64,000 nucleotides of DNA from Bacteroides luhongzhouii. Lineage in GTDB: Bacteria; Bacteroidota; Bacteroidia; Bacteroidales; Bacteroidaceae. Shown here piece after piece: positions 35,741 to 44,470 of this stretch (position 1 is the stretch's first letter; each line of letters begins with the position of its first letter). The stretch spans positions 4,464,001-4,528,000 of the forward strand of contig NZ_CP059973.1 in the NCBI RefSeq assembly GCF_009193295.2, given 5' to 3'. The position numbers were made by a program, and so were the translations under genes. Under the pieces are notes generated by a model, which saw only the letters and a program-made list of their open reading frames with translations, was not told where the DNA came from and searched no databases.

Positions 35741-35748
35741 TTACTTTG
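35741..35748 (+). promoter_or_regulatory. thiS: Probable -7 box of the thiamine operon
   Basis: TTACTTTG, one base off TAnnTTTG, lies about 12 bp before the TPP riboswitch, which places the transcription start just ahead of the aptamer. Confidence 0.5.
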
Positions 35749-35759
35749 CCCCCGTAAAG

Positions 35760-35834
35760 ACAAAGGGGTGCCCCACGAGGGGCTGAGATTATACCCTAGG
35801 AACCTGAGGCAGTTAGCACTGACGTAGGGATTGT
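35760..35834 (+). promoter_or_regulatory. TPP riboswitch (THI element)
   Basis: The conserved aptamer sequences are present in order: GGGGTGCC, GGCTGAGATTATACCC, GAACCTGAGGCAGTTAGCAC and TGACGTAGGGA. The outer stem pairs ACAAAGGGG-side bases with the AGGGATTGT end. It precedes thiS by about 75 bp and would shut off the operon when thiamine pyrophosphate is plentiful. Confidence 0.96.
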
Positions 35835-35907
35835 GTTTCTTCTTATCGCCTTTCTATTTAAGCACGCTCTTTGTATTTACTTTCAACTTATTTATTCTGA
35901 TAGGACA

Positions 35908-36108
35908 ATGAAAGTACAAGTGAACAACAAAGAGGTGGAAATGACTCCTGACTCTACCCTTACGCAACTGACAGCACAGCTCGAACTTCCGGTTCAAGGC
36001 ATTGCTATCGCCGTAAACAACAAAATGATTCCCCGTACCGAATGGGAACGTTTCATTCTGCACGAGAACGATAACCTGGTGATTATCAAAGCCGCTTGCG
36101 GAGGGTAA
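35908..36108 (+). CDS. thiS: Sulfur carrier protein ThiS
   Basis: A 66-residue ubiquitin-like carrier ending in Gly-Gly (AACGG), the site that is adenylated by ThiF and converted to thiocarboxylate for thiazole synthesis. The ATG at 35908 gives MKVQVNNKEVEMTPD, the family start; a longer frame reaching into the riboswitch is not real. First gene after the TPP riboswitch and 4 bp before thiE. Confidence 0.95.
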   Translation: MKVQVNNKEVEMTPDSTLTQLTAQLELPVQGIAIAVNNKMIPRTEWERFILHENDNLVIIKAACGG

Positions 36109-36112
36109 GGAG

Positions 36113-36733
36113 ATGATTAGTCTACAATTTATCACGCATCAGACCGAACGGTATTCATACCTCGAATCGGCACGTATGGCACTCGAAGGCGGGTGCAAAT
36201 GGATCCAGCTACGTATGAAAGACGCTCCTCTCGAAGAAGTGGAGGCAGTAGCCCTGCAACTGAAGCCGCTTTGCAAAGAGCACGAAGCAATCCTGATTCT
36301 GGATGACCACGTCGAACTGGCCCAAAAGCTGGAAGTGGACGGTGTACATCTGGGTAAAAAGGACATGCCTATCGACCAGGCCCGCCAAATACTTGGTGAA
36401 GCCTTTATTATCGGTGGCACTGCAAACACTTTCGAAGATGTCGTACAACACTATCGTGCCGGAGCCGATTATCTCGGCATCGGTCCTTTCCGGTTTACTA
36501 CCACTAAAAAGAATCTAAGCCCCGTACTGGGTTTGGAGGGATATTCTTCTATTCTTTCACAGATGAAGGAAGCGAATATCGAAATCCCCGTTGTAGCTAT
36601 CGGAGGAATCACTTTTGAGGATATTCCTGCCATACTTCATACAGGAGTAAATGGAATAGCCCTGTCAGGAACTATTCTCGGAGCAGATAATCCGGTAGAA
36701 GAAACACGTAGAATCATTGAAAGTGATTTATAA
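36113..36733 (+). CDS. thiE: Thiamine phosphate synthase ThiE
   Basis: Joins the pyrimidine and thiazole phosphates to thiamine phosphate. The 206-residue TIM barrel shows the family boxes WIQLRMKDAP, ILDDHVELA, VDGVHLGKKDMP, IGGTANTFEDV, GADYLGIGPF and VVAIGGITFEDI. It starts 4 bp after thiS. A 181-bp gap with an extragenic repeat follows before thiG. Confidence 0.95.
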   Translation: MISLQFITHQTERYSYLESARMALEGGCKWIQLRMKDAPLEEVEAVALQLKPLCKEHEAILILDDHVELAQKLEVDGVHLGKKDMPIDQARQILGEAFIIGGTANTFEDVVQHYRAGADYLGIGPFRFTTTKKNLSPVLGLEGYSSILSQMKEANIEIPVVAIGGITFEDIPAILHTGVNGIALSGTILGADNPVEETRRIIESDL

Positions 36734-36756
36734 TTTGTCAAATAATAAATGGGATT

Positions 36757-36834
36757 TTTTAGGCACGGATTACGCTGTTGCTTTATGCAATCATATTTCT
36801 AAAACCGTGAAATCCGTGTAATCCGTGCCTAAAA
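36757..36834. repeat. Extragenic inverted repeat between thiE and thiG
   Basis: TTTTAGGCACGGATTACGC (36757-36775) is complementary, with one mismatch, to 36816-36834, with a further ATCCGTG-like copy in the loop. A second small hairpin GGGGCG-CTA-CGCCCC follows at about 36863-36877. Such CACGGATTA repeats occur in Bacteroides intergenic DNA; here one lies inside an operon. Confidence 0.75.
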
Positions 36835-36914
36835 TGACAATATCCCGCAGGGAAACCTTGCCGGGGCGCTACGCCCCTAAATTAGCATTTAAATAATCAA
36901 CTAAAATATATAGA

Positions 36915-37688
36915 ATGGAAAAGTTAGTAATTGCGGGACGCGAATTTAGCTCCCGTCTTTTCCTGGGAACAGGAAAATTCAATTCCAATGAAGTAATGGA
37001 ACAAGCTATCCTGGCTTCGGGTACGGAAATGGTAACTGTTGCCATGAAACGAATCGACATGGATAACAAAGAGGACGACATGCTGAAACATATCATTCAT
37101 CCGAATATTCAGTTATTGCCCAACACCTCCGGTGTACGTAACGCGGAAGAAGCAGTTTTTGCCGCACAACTGGCTCGCGAAGCTTTTGGAACAAACTGGC
37201 TGAAACTGGAAATTCATCCGGACCCGCGCTATCTGCTCCCCGACTCTATCGAAACACTGAAAGCTACGGAAGAACTGGTAAAATTAGGCTTTATCGTGTT
37301 ACCTTATTGCCAGGCTGACCCTGTACTCTGCAAACGTCTGGAAGAAGCAGGCGCAGCTACCGTTATGCCGCTCGGTGCACCCATCGGTACAAACAAAGGA
37401 TTGCAGACAAAAGAATTCCTGCAAATCATTATCGAACAGGCGGGTATCCCGGTGGTAGTGGATGCCGGTATCGGTGCGCCCAGCCATGCTGCCGAAGCAA
37501 TGGAACTGGGAGCTTCCGCTGTATTAGTGAATACCGCAATAGCCGTTGCCGGAAATCCGGTAGAAATGGCTAAAGCATTCAAAACGGCTACAGAAGCCGG
37601 AAGACAGGCTTACGAAGCAGGATTAGGATTACAAGCCATCGACTTCGTAGCAGAAGCAAGTTCACCTCTAACGGCTTTTCTTGATTAA
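36915..37688 (+). CDS. thiG: Thiazole synthase ThiG
   Basis: Condenses deoxyxylulose phosphate, dehydroglycine and ThiS thiocarboxylate into the thiazole. The 257-residue TIM barrel carries [12 protein letters not shown] near the start, the Schiff-base lysine in [21 protein letters not shown], and the phosphate-binding [20 protein letters not shown]. Twelve bp before thiC. Partner of ThiH, which makes dehydroglycine in anaerobes. Confidence 0.96.
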   Translation: MEKLVIAGREFSSRLFLGTGKFNSNEVMEQAILASGTEMVTVAMKRIDMDNKEDDMLKHIIHPNIQLLPNTSGVRNAEEAVFAAQLAREAFGTNWLKLEIHPDPRYLLPDSIETLKATEELVKLGFIVLPYCQADPVLCKRLEEAGAATVMPLGAPIGTNKGLQTKEFLQIIIEQAGIPVVVDAGIGAPSHAAEAMELGASAVLVNTAIAVAGNPVEMAKAFKTATEAGRQAYEAGLGLQAIDFVAEASSPLTAFLD

Positions 37689-37697
37689 AACAAATAA

Positions 37698-39398
<1,701 letters not shown>

Positions 39399-39455
39399 TG
39401 AGTGTTGGAAAACAGAAGGTCAACCTGCACCTCATTTCTAATTTTTAATTTATAA

Positions 39456-40589
39456 TTGAATAAAATGTTCTCAGACGAATTAGAAAAAATATCCTGGGAA
39501 GAGACGACAAAAGCCATCTATTCCAAGACAGATGCTGACGTACGCCGTGCGTTAGGCAAAAAAGAACATCTGGATGTCAATGACTTTATGGCGCTGATTT
39601 CACCTGCCGCCACTCCCTATCTGGAAGTGATGGCACGCCTTAGTCAGAAATATACAATGGAACGGTTCGGTAAGACAATCTCTATGTTTGTACCGCTCTA
39701 CCTGACTAATTCATGTACTAATTCCTGTGTCTATTGTGGTTTTCACATCAGCAATCCGATGAAGAGAACGATACTGACAGAGGAAGAGATTGTCAATGAA
39801 TACAAAGCTATCAAACGGTTGGCTCCTTTTGAGAATCTACTGCTTGTGACCGGTGAAAACCCGGCTGCAGCAGGTGTTCCATACATTGCCCGGGCGTTGG
39901 ATTTGGCAAAACCTTACTTTAGCAACCTGCAGATTGAAGTAATGCCTCTTAAAGCGGAAGAATATAAAGAACTGACCAATCATGGTCTGAACGGAGTGAT
40001 CTGTTTTCAGGAGACTTACCATAAAGCAAATTACAAGACGTATCATCCGAGAGGCATGAAGTCGAAATTCGAATGGCGGGTAAATGGCTTCGACCGCATG
40101 GGCCAGGCAGGTGTACACAAGATTGGCATGGGGGTCCTGATCGGCCTGGAGGAATGGAGAACCGATGTAACGATGATGGCTTATCATCTGCGTTATTTAC
40201 AGAAGCATTACTGGAAAACAAAATACAGCGTAAACTTCCCACGTATGCGTCCGTCTGAAAACGGCGGATTCCAGCCGAATGTGGTCATGAACGACCGGGA
40301 ACTCGCCCAACTCACATTCGCCATGCGAATCTTCGACCACGATGTAGATATCTCCTATTCCACCCGTGAGAGCGCAGAAATCCGAAACCACATGGCAACA
40401 CTTGGCGTAACCACAATGAGTGCGGAAAGTAAAACTGAACCGGGAGGATATTTCAGTTATCCTCAAACCCTGGAACAATTTCATGTAAGTGATGAGCGAA
40501 AGGCGGTTGAAGTGGAACGTGATTTGAAAAAACTAGGTCGTGAACCGATCTGGAAAGATTGGGACCAGTCTTTTGATTTTAAAAGATAA
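39456..40589 (+). CDS. thiH: 2-iminoacetate synthase ThiH (tyrosine lyase)
   Basis: Radical SAM enzyme that splits tyrosine to dehydroglycine for thiazole synthesis, the anaerobic alternative to glycine oxidase. The 377-residue protein has the CxxxCxxC motif (SCTNSCVYCGFH) near residue 85 and the ThiH signatures LLVTGENPAAAGVPYI and CFQETYHKANYKTYHP. Its stop lies 4 bp before thiF. Confidence 0.96.
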   Translation: MNKMFSDELEKISWEETTKAIYSKTDADVRRALGKKEHLDVNDFMALISPAATPYLEVMARLSQKYTMERFGKTISMFVPLYLTNSCTNSCVYCGFHISNPMKRTILTEEEIVNEYKAIKRLAPFENLLLVTGENPAAAGVPYIARALDLAKPYFSNLQIEVMPLKAEEYKELTNHGLNGVICFQETYHKANYKTYHPRGMKSKFEWRVNGFDRMGQAGVHKIGMGVLIGLEEWRTDVTMMAYHLRYLQKHYWKTKYSVNFPRMRPSENGGFQPNVVMNDRELAQLTFAMRIFDHDVDISYSTRESAEIRNHMATLGVTTMSAESKTEPGGYFSYPQTLEQFHVSDERKAVEVERDLKKLGREPIWKDWDQSFDFKR

Positions 40590-40593
40590 ACAG

Positions 40594-41286
40594 ATGCGAT
40601 ACGACAGACAAATCATACTTCCCGAAATCGGAGAAGAAGGTCAGAAGAAACTGCAGGAAGCCAAAGTGCTTATTGTAGGCGTGGGAGGGTTAGGCTCTCC
40701 CATCGCTCTCTACCTGACAGGTGCAGGCGTGGGATACCTGGGGTTGGTAGATGACGACTTGGTAAGCATCAGTAACCTGCAACGACAAGTGCTCTATTCC
40801 GAAAAGGAATTAGGTAGACCGAAAGCAGTCTGTGCAGCGGAACGACTCTCCGCTCTTAACAGTGAAATCGAAATACACCCCTACTCTGCCCGGCTGACGA
40901 AAAACAATGCGCATGATATCATTCAGGAATATGATATAGTGGTGGATGGCTGCGACAACTTTGCCACCCGTTACCTGATTAACGACATTTGCATTGAACA
41001 GAAAAAGCCCTACGTATATGGTGCTATCTGCGGTTTTGAAGGACAGGTTTCTGTGTTCAACTACGGAAATCAGAAGAAAAACTACCGGGACCTTTATCCC
41101 GATGAAGAAGAAATGCAACGGATACCTCCTCCGCCCAAAGGAGTGATGGGGGTTACTCCTGCCATTGTAGGGAGCATTGAAGCTACGGAAGTACTGAAAA
41201 TAATCTGTGGGTTTGGTGATGTTTTAGCCGGCGAACTATGGACAATTGACCTGCGGACATTGCAATCTAACAAATTTTCACTATAA
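40594..41286 (+). CDS. thiF: ThiF/MoeB/HesA-type adenylyltransferase
   Basis: Activates the C-terminal glycine of ThiS. The 230-residue E1-like protein starts at ATG 40594 (MRYDRQIILPEIGEEGQ); the upstream in-frame extension lies within thiH. It has the nucleotide loop VGVGGLGSPIALYL, DDDLVSISNLQRQ, and the VVDGCDNFATRYL box. It has no rhodanese domain and no visible zinc CxxC pairs, so sulfur delivery must come from another protein. Confidence 0.93.
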   Translation: MRYDRQIILPEIGEEGQKKLQEAKVLIVGVGGLGSPIALYLTGAGVGYLGLVDDDLVSISNLQRQVLYSEKELGRPKAVCAAERLSALNSEIEIHPYSARLTKNNAHDIIQEYDIVVDGCDNFATRYLINDICIEQKKPYVYGAICGFEGQVSVFNYGNQKKNYRDLYPDEEEMQRIPPPPKGVMGVTPAIVGSIEATEVLKIICGFGDVLAGELWTIDLRTLQSNKFSL

Positions 41287-41348
41287 AGGTTGGTTTCTAA
41301 CACAGTTAATTAGTAACTTTGCTAGACAATCCAATTTTAACAAAAGAA

Positions 41349-41957
41349 ATGAAACTAATTGTAGTTACCACCCCTACTTTCTTCGTCGAAGAAGATAAGA
41401 TTATTACCGCTCTTTTCGAAGAGGGGCTGGATGTCCTACATCTTAGGAAGCCGGAGACTCCGGCCATGTATTCGGAACGACTATTGACACTTATTCCGGA
41501 TAAATATCACCGTCGCATCGTTACACATGAGCATTTTTATCTGAAAGAAGAATTCAATCTGATGGGAATTCACCTGAATGCACGTAACCCCAAAGAGCCG
41601 CATGATTATTATGGTCATATCAGTTGCTCCTGCCATTCAGTGGAAGAGGTAAAGAATAGAAAGCACTTTTACGACTATGTTTTCATGAGTCCTATCTATG
41701 ACAGTATCTCTAAAGTGAATTACTATTCAACATACACTGCCGAAGAGTTACGCGAAGCACAAAGAGCCAAGATTATCGACTCGAAAGTGATGGCATTGGG
41801 AGGTATCAATGAAGACAATTTACTGGAAATTAAGGATTTCGGTTTTGGAGGAGCTGTCGTTTTAGGAGATCTCTGGAATAGATTCGATGCCTGTCAGGAT
41901 CAAAACTATTTAGCCGTAATCGAACATTTCAAAAAGCTGAAGAAGCTATCAGATTAA
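41349..41957 (+). CDS. Second thiamine phosphate synthase-like protein (ThiE/TenI family)
   Basis: A 202-residue TIM barrel starting at ATG 41349 (MKLIVVTTPTFF). Family traits are present (GLDVLHLRKPE, MGIHLNAR, YVFMSPIYDSISK, VMALGGI) but several thiE phosphate- and pyrimidine-binding positions differ from the 36113 gene. The SPIYDSISK box recalls TenI-type thiazole tautomerases, which aromatise the product of ThiG. It closes the operon ahead of a terminator. Confidence 0.82.
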   Translation: MKLIVVTTPTFFVEEDKIITALFEEGLDVLHLRKPETPAMYSERLLTLIPDKYHRRIVTHEHFYLKEEFNLMGIHLNARNPKEPHDYYGHISCSCHSVEEVKNRKHFYDYVFMSPIYDSISKVNYYSTYTAEELREAQRAKIIDSKVMALGGINEDNLLEIKDFGFGGAVVLGDLWNRFDACQDQNYLAVIEHFKKLKKLSD

Positions 41958-42038
41958 TAAATAGCCGATAATAAAACTGGCTATGCTTTTCATTTTACCC
42001 AATAAGAAAGGCACTTTTCCCAATCATGAAATATTAAA

Positions 42039-42072
42039 AAAGCCGTTGCGAATTATCTTCTGCAACGGCTTT
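42039..42072. terminator. Bidirectional terminator between the thi operon and the barrel gene
   Basis: AAAGCCGTTGC (42039-42049) and GCAACGGCTTT (42062-42072) form a perfect 11-bp stem with A-rich and T-rich flanks, serving both the thi operon (+) and the gene at 42095 (-). Confidence 0.9.
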
Positions 42073-42094
42073 CTATATTTTCAGTGTTTTCTTA

Positions 42095-42664
42095 TCAGAA
42101 CTTATATCCTACAACAATAGAGAAGTTCATATTTTTAGGATTACCAACTTTTTGTACGTCAACCAAACCGAATTGGCCTTCCAAACCTGCAATGATTTTA
42201 CCGAATTCCAATGCAACTCCAACACCAAGACCTACATCAAAACGTTTCAAAGCATCGTCACCAAACGTATCTTCCTTATACTCTACATCACCCATATCCA
42301 TTTTCGATTTTCCTGCAATTCCACATGCCAAATAAGGACCTGCATTAACCACAAGATTAGTATTGTCTGCAACATTAAAACGAGCTGCAGCCATTACCGG
42401 TAATTCCAAATAATAAGCGTTGATAGTCAATTCATCTTTTTTGGCACCTTTGCTAGTCAGGTATAATGAAGGCTGCAATGACCATGTATCATTAAAAGCA
42501 TATTCAAAACCTCCACCAAGTTTGAAACCAATCTTAGCATTCATATCAGCATCTCCTGTGTAATTACTGATGTTCATACCTACTTTGGCATTCCAACCTG
42601 TAATTTGAGAAAAACCTGCTACTGAAATCAGCGCAAATAAAACAAACAAAACACTCTTCTTCAT
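42095..42664 (-). CDS. Outer-membrane beta-barrel protein (PorT/OmpX-like)
   Basis: A 189-residue protein with a signal peptide (residues 1-19, SVAGFSQ) and alternating amphipathic strands (AKVGMNISNYTGDADMNAKI; FKLGGGFEYAFNDTWSLQP) ending in an aromatic (VGYKF), the hallmark of an outer-membrane barrel of about eight strands. Family: Bacteroidetes porin-family/PorT. Role is not known. It has a well-formed promoter at 42723-42753. Confidence 0.87.
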   Translation of the reverse strand: MKKSVLFVLFALISVAGFSQITGWNAKVGMNISNYTGDADMNAKIGFKLGGGFEYAFNDTWSLQPSLYLTSKGAKKDELTINAYYLELPVMAAARFNVADNTNLVVNAGPYLACGIAGKSKMDMGDVEYKEDTFGDDALKRFDVGLGVGVALEFGKIIAGLEGQFGLVDVQKVGNPKNMNFSIVVGYKF

Positions 42665-42722
42665 AATTTTAAAGTTTTAAATTAATACTAAAGGTTTTTA
42701 TTGACCTCATTGTTTAACAATG

Positions 42723-42753
42723 CAAATGTATAATTGTAATTTGTATTAAACAA
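42723..42753 (-). promoter_or_regulatory. Promoter of the 42095-42664 barrel gene
   Basis: Minus strand: TTG (plus CAA 42751-42753), 20 bp, then TACATTTG (42723-42730). Fits the Bacteroides consensus; the start codon is about 60 bp downstream. Confidence 0.75.
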
Positions 42754-42795
42754 CTTTTTCGTTAACGAGTGCGTAATTTATAGAGTTTATACATA

Positions 42796-42832
42796 AAAAA
42801 AGGGAATTCCCTATTTTTGAGAACTCCCTTTC
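42796..42832 (-). terminator. Rho-independent terminator of the second barrel gene
   Basis: Minus strand: AAAGGGAGTTC, loop, GAATTCCCTTT followed by TTTT, one G-T pair in the stem; 28 bp after the stop of the 42861 gene. Confidence 0.85.
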
Positions 42833-42860
42833 CTATTTTGTTGAATTACTTTTCTTCTTA

Positions 42861-43394
42861 TCAAAATGCGTAGTGGAAACCAATTGAAAGGTCTTCGCTA
42901 GTAAGATTAAGTCCGAATGAATGCTTAATAGGAGCATAATCCCCATCATAATCCATATTTCTCCGGTAACCCAAGAAACCATACTTAGCTATAAAAGAGA
43001 AATGGTCATTCAGTTTAACTGCGATTCCCGGTCTCAAACCAACTTGACCTCTTTTAAAAGTATCTCCATCCTTCACTTTATCAAAACCGATTGAAGCGGT
43101 TCCATCTAAGAATAAACGAACAATACCACTTTCATAATAAGAGAAACGGATATACGGAGCAAAATCAAATGAATTCATAGAAACTTTGTTTGCATACTCA
43201 TGTCCATACGCTAATTCAGCACCCAGCGCCCATGTTTCATTAAAGTTGTATCCGATTTCCGGAGCAATTTTAAAAGAAGTTGTGTTGCCTGTGCTGTTAC
43301 GCCAAACGTTCAAAGATCCGCCTACGTAAATGTCTTGTGCTTTTACAGCGATAGTTGCTAACATCACAACTACCAATAATAAACCCTTTTTCAT
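42861..43394 (-). CDS. Outer-membrane beta-barrel protein
   Basis: A 177-residue exported barrel: signal peptide (1-19, TIAVKAQ), then alternating strands with aromatic girdles (YNFNETWALGAELAYGHEY; YIRFSYYESGIVRLFLDGT) and a C-terminal phenylalanine (SIGFHYAF). Similar in type to the neighbouring barrel gene at 42095 but diverged; both are separate transcription units, each with its own promoter and terminator. Function unknown. Confidence 0.87.
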   Translation of the reverse strand: MKKGLLLVVVMLATIAVKAQDIYVGGSLNVWRNSTGNTTSFKIAPEIGYNFNETWALGAELAYGHEYANKVSMNSFDFAPYIRFSYYESGIVRLFLDGTASIGFDKVKDGDTFKRGQVGLRPGIAVKLNDHFSFIAKYGFLGYRRNMDYDGDYAPIKHSFGLNLTSEDLSIGFHYAF

Positions 43395-43798
43395 TTTTTT
43401 TGTTTTTTAAATTAAACGTTAGACCCCAATTCGGTCGATTGATTTCTGAGGTACAAATGTAAATCAGTTTTTATGAATGAACAAATATTTAGTTAGTTTT
43501 CTACAATAAACACCAAATAAATGTTTAACAGAGGCTCTGTACCTCTTATATAGCAGCACAAAATTCTAGCTATACGATTCTTATTCAAATGGATTGCATG
43601 TAGTGAGTGTCGCCCTGCCATAATAAGCCGAAGGATTTAAGAAGTAATGAGGACTGTTTCTTTAAGATTTAGTATCTTTGACGAGTAGTAAGCCTTTCAG
43701 CTATCAGACACAGACGCGTTTGACTAACCTTGTATAGTGTAAATGCTTCGTTATTATGAAAATAAAGGCAATAAAACAGTTAGTTTAAACGATTTGTT
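43395..43798. other. 404-bp intergenic region
   Basis: Divergent spacer. It holds the barrel-gene promoter (43454-43485) and a plus-strand -7-like TATCTTTG at 43673-43680 that may serve the YdeI-like gene 120 bp downstream. No RNA gene or repeat recognised. Confidence 0.6.
43454..43485 (-). promoter_or_regulatory. Promoter of the 42861-43394 barrel gene
   Basis: Minus strand: TTTG (plus CAAA 43482-43485), 20 bp, TACATTTG (43454-43461); the start codon is about 60 bp downstream. Full match to the Bacteroides consensus. Confidence 0.85.
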
Positions 43799-44362
43799 AT
43801 GTCAATAGAAATAAAGTATTTCGAGAACAGAAAAGATTGGCGAAAGTGGTTGAATGACAACTTTGAGACTGCCAATGAAGTTTGGTTTGTATTTCCCAGT
43901 AAGTCTTCAGGCGAAAAAAGTATCACATACAACGACGCTGTTGAAGAAGCTCTTTGTTTTGAGTGGATTGACAGTACGATAAAATCGCTCGACAAAGAAC
44001 ATAAAATTCAGCATTTCACACCTAGAAACCCTAAAAGTACCTATTCGCAAGCCAACAAAGAAAGACTTAAGTGGTTATTGGAAAATAGGATGATACACCC
44101 TAAATTTGAGGATAAAATACGAAATGTATTGTCTGCTCCTTTCATTTTTCCCCATGATATAATTGACAGATTGAAAGAAGATAAGACAATATGGGAAAAC
44201 TATCTACATTTTTCCGACGCATATAAACGTATCCGAATTGCATACATTGAAGCAGCCAGGAAACGCCCGGAAGAATTTGAAAAGCGATTAAACAACTTTA
44301 TCAATAAAACGAAAGAAAATAAAAAGATCACAGGATTTGGTGGAATTGAGAAATACTATTAA
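43799..44362 (+). CDS. YdeI/OmpD-associated family protein
   Basis: A 187-residue cytoplasmic protein of the YdeI/OmdA family. The N-terminal half shows W-x-x-W-L and NEVWFVFPSKSSGEKSI, and SITYNDAVEEALCFEWID is the family signature; the C-terminus is the OmdA helical region (KRIRIAYIEAARKRPEEF) with a basic tail. Some relatives are linked to bacteriocin or peptide-antibiotic resistance, but the biochemical role is unknown. Monocistronic, with a strong terminator at 44395-44436. Confidence 0.88.
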   Translation: MSIEIKYFENRKDWRKWLNDNFETANEVWFVFPSKSSGEKSITYNDAVEEALCFEWIDSTIKSLDKEHKIQHFTPRNPKSTYSQANKERLKWLLENRMIHPKFEDKIRNVLSAPFIFPHDIIDRLKEDKTIWENYLHFSDAYKRIRIAYIEAARKRPEEFEKRLNNFINKTKENKKITGFGGIEKYY

Positions 44363-44394
44363 TCTCAACTAAAAATCAATGATAATCTAAAATA

Positions 44395-44436
44395 AAATAG
44401 ACTGCAAATACTTTCACAAGTATTTACAGTCTATTT
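44395..44436. terminator. Bidirectional terminator between the YdeI-like gene and ppdK
   Basis: AAATAGACTGCAAATACTT (44395-44413), loop TCAC, AAGTATTTACAGTCTATTT (44418-44436): an almost perfect 19-bp stem that serves the convergent genes on both sides. Confidence 0.9.
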
Positions 44437-44470
44437 ATCAGATAGTTAAGTACCTAACCAGTGTATTCAA

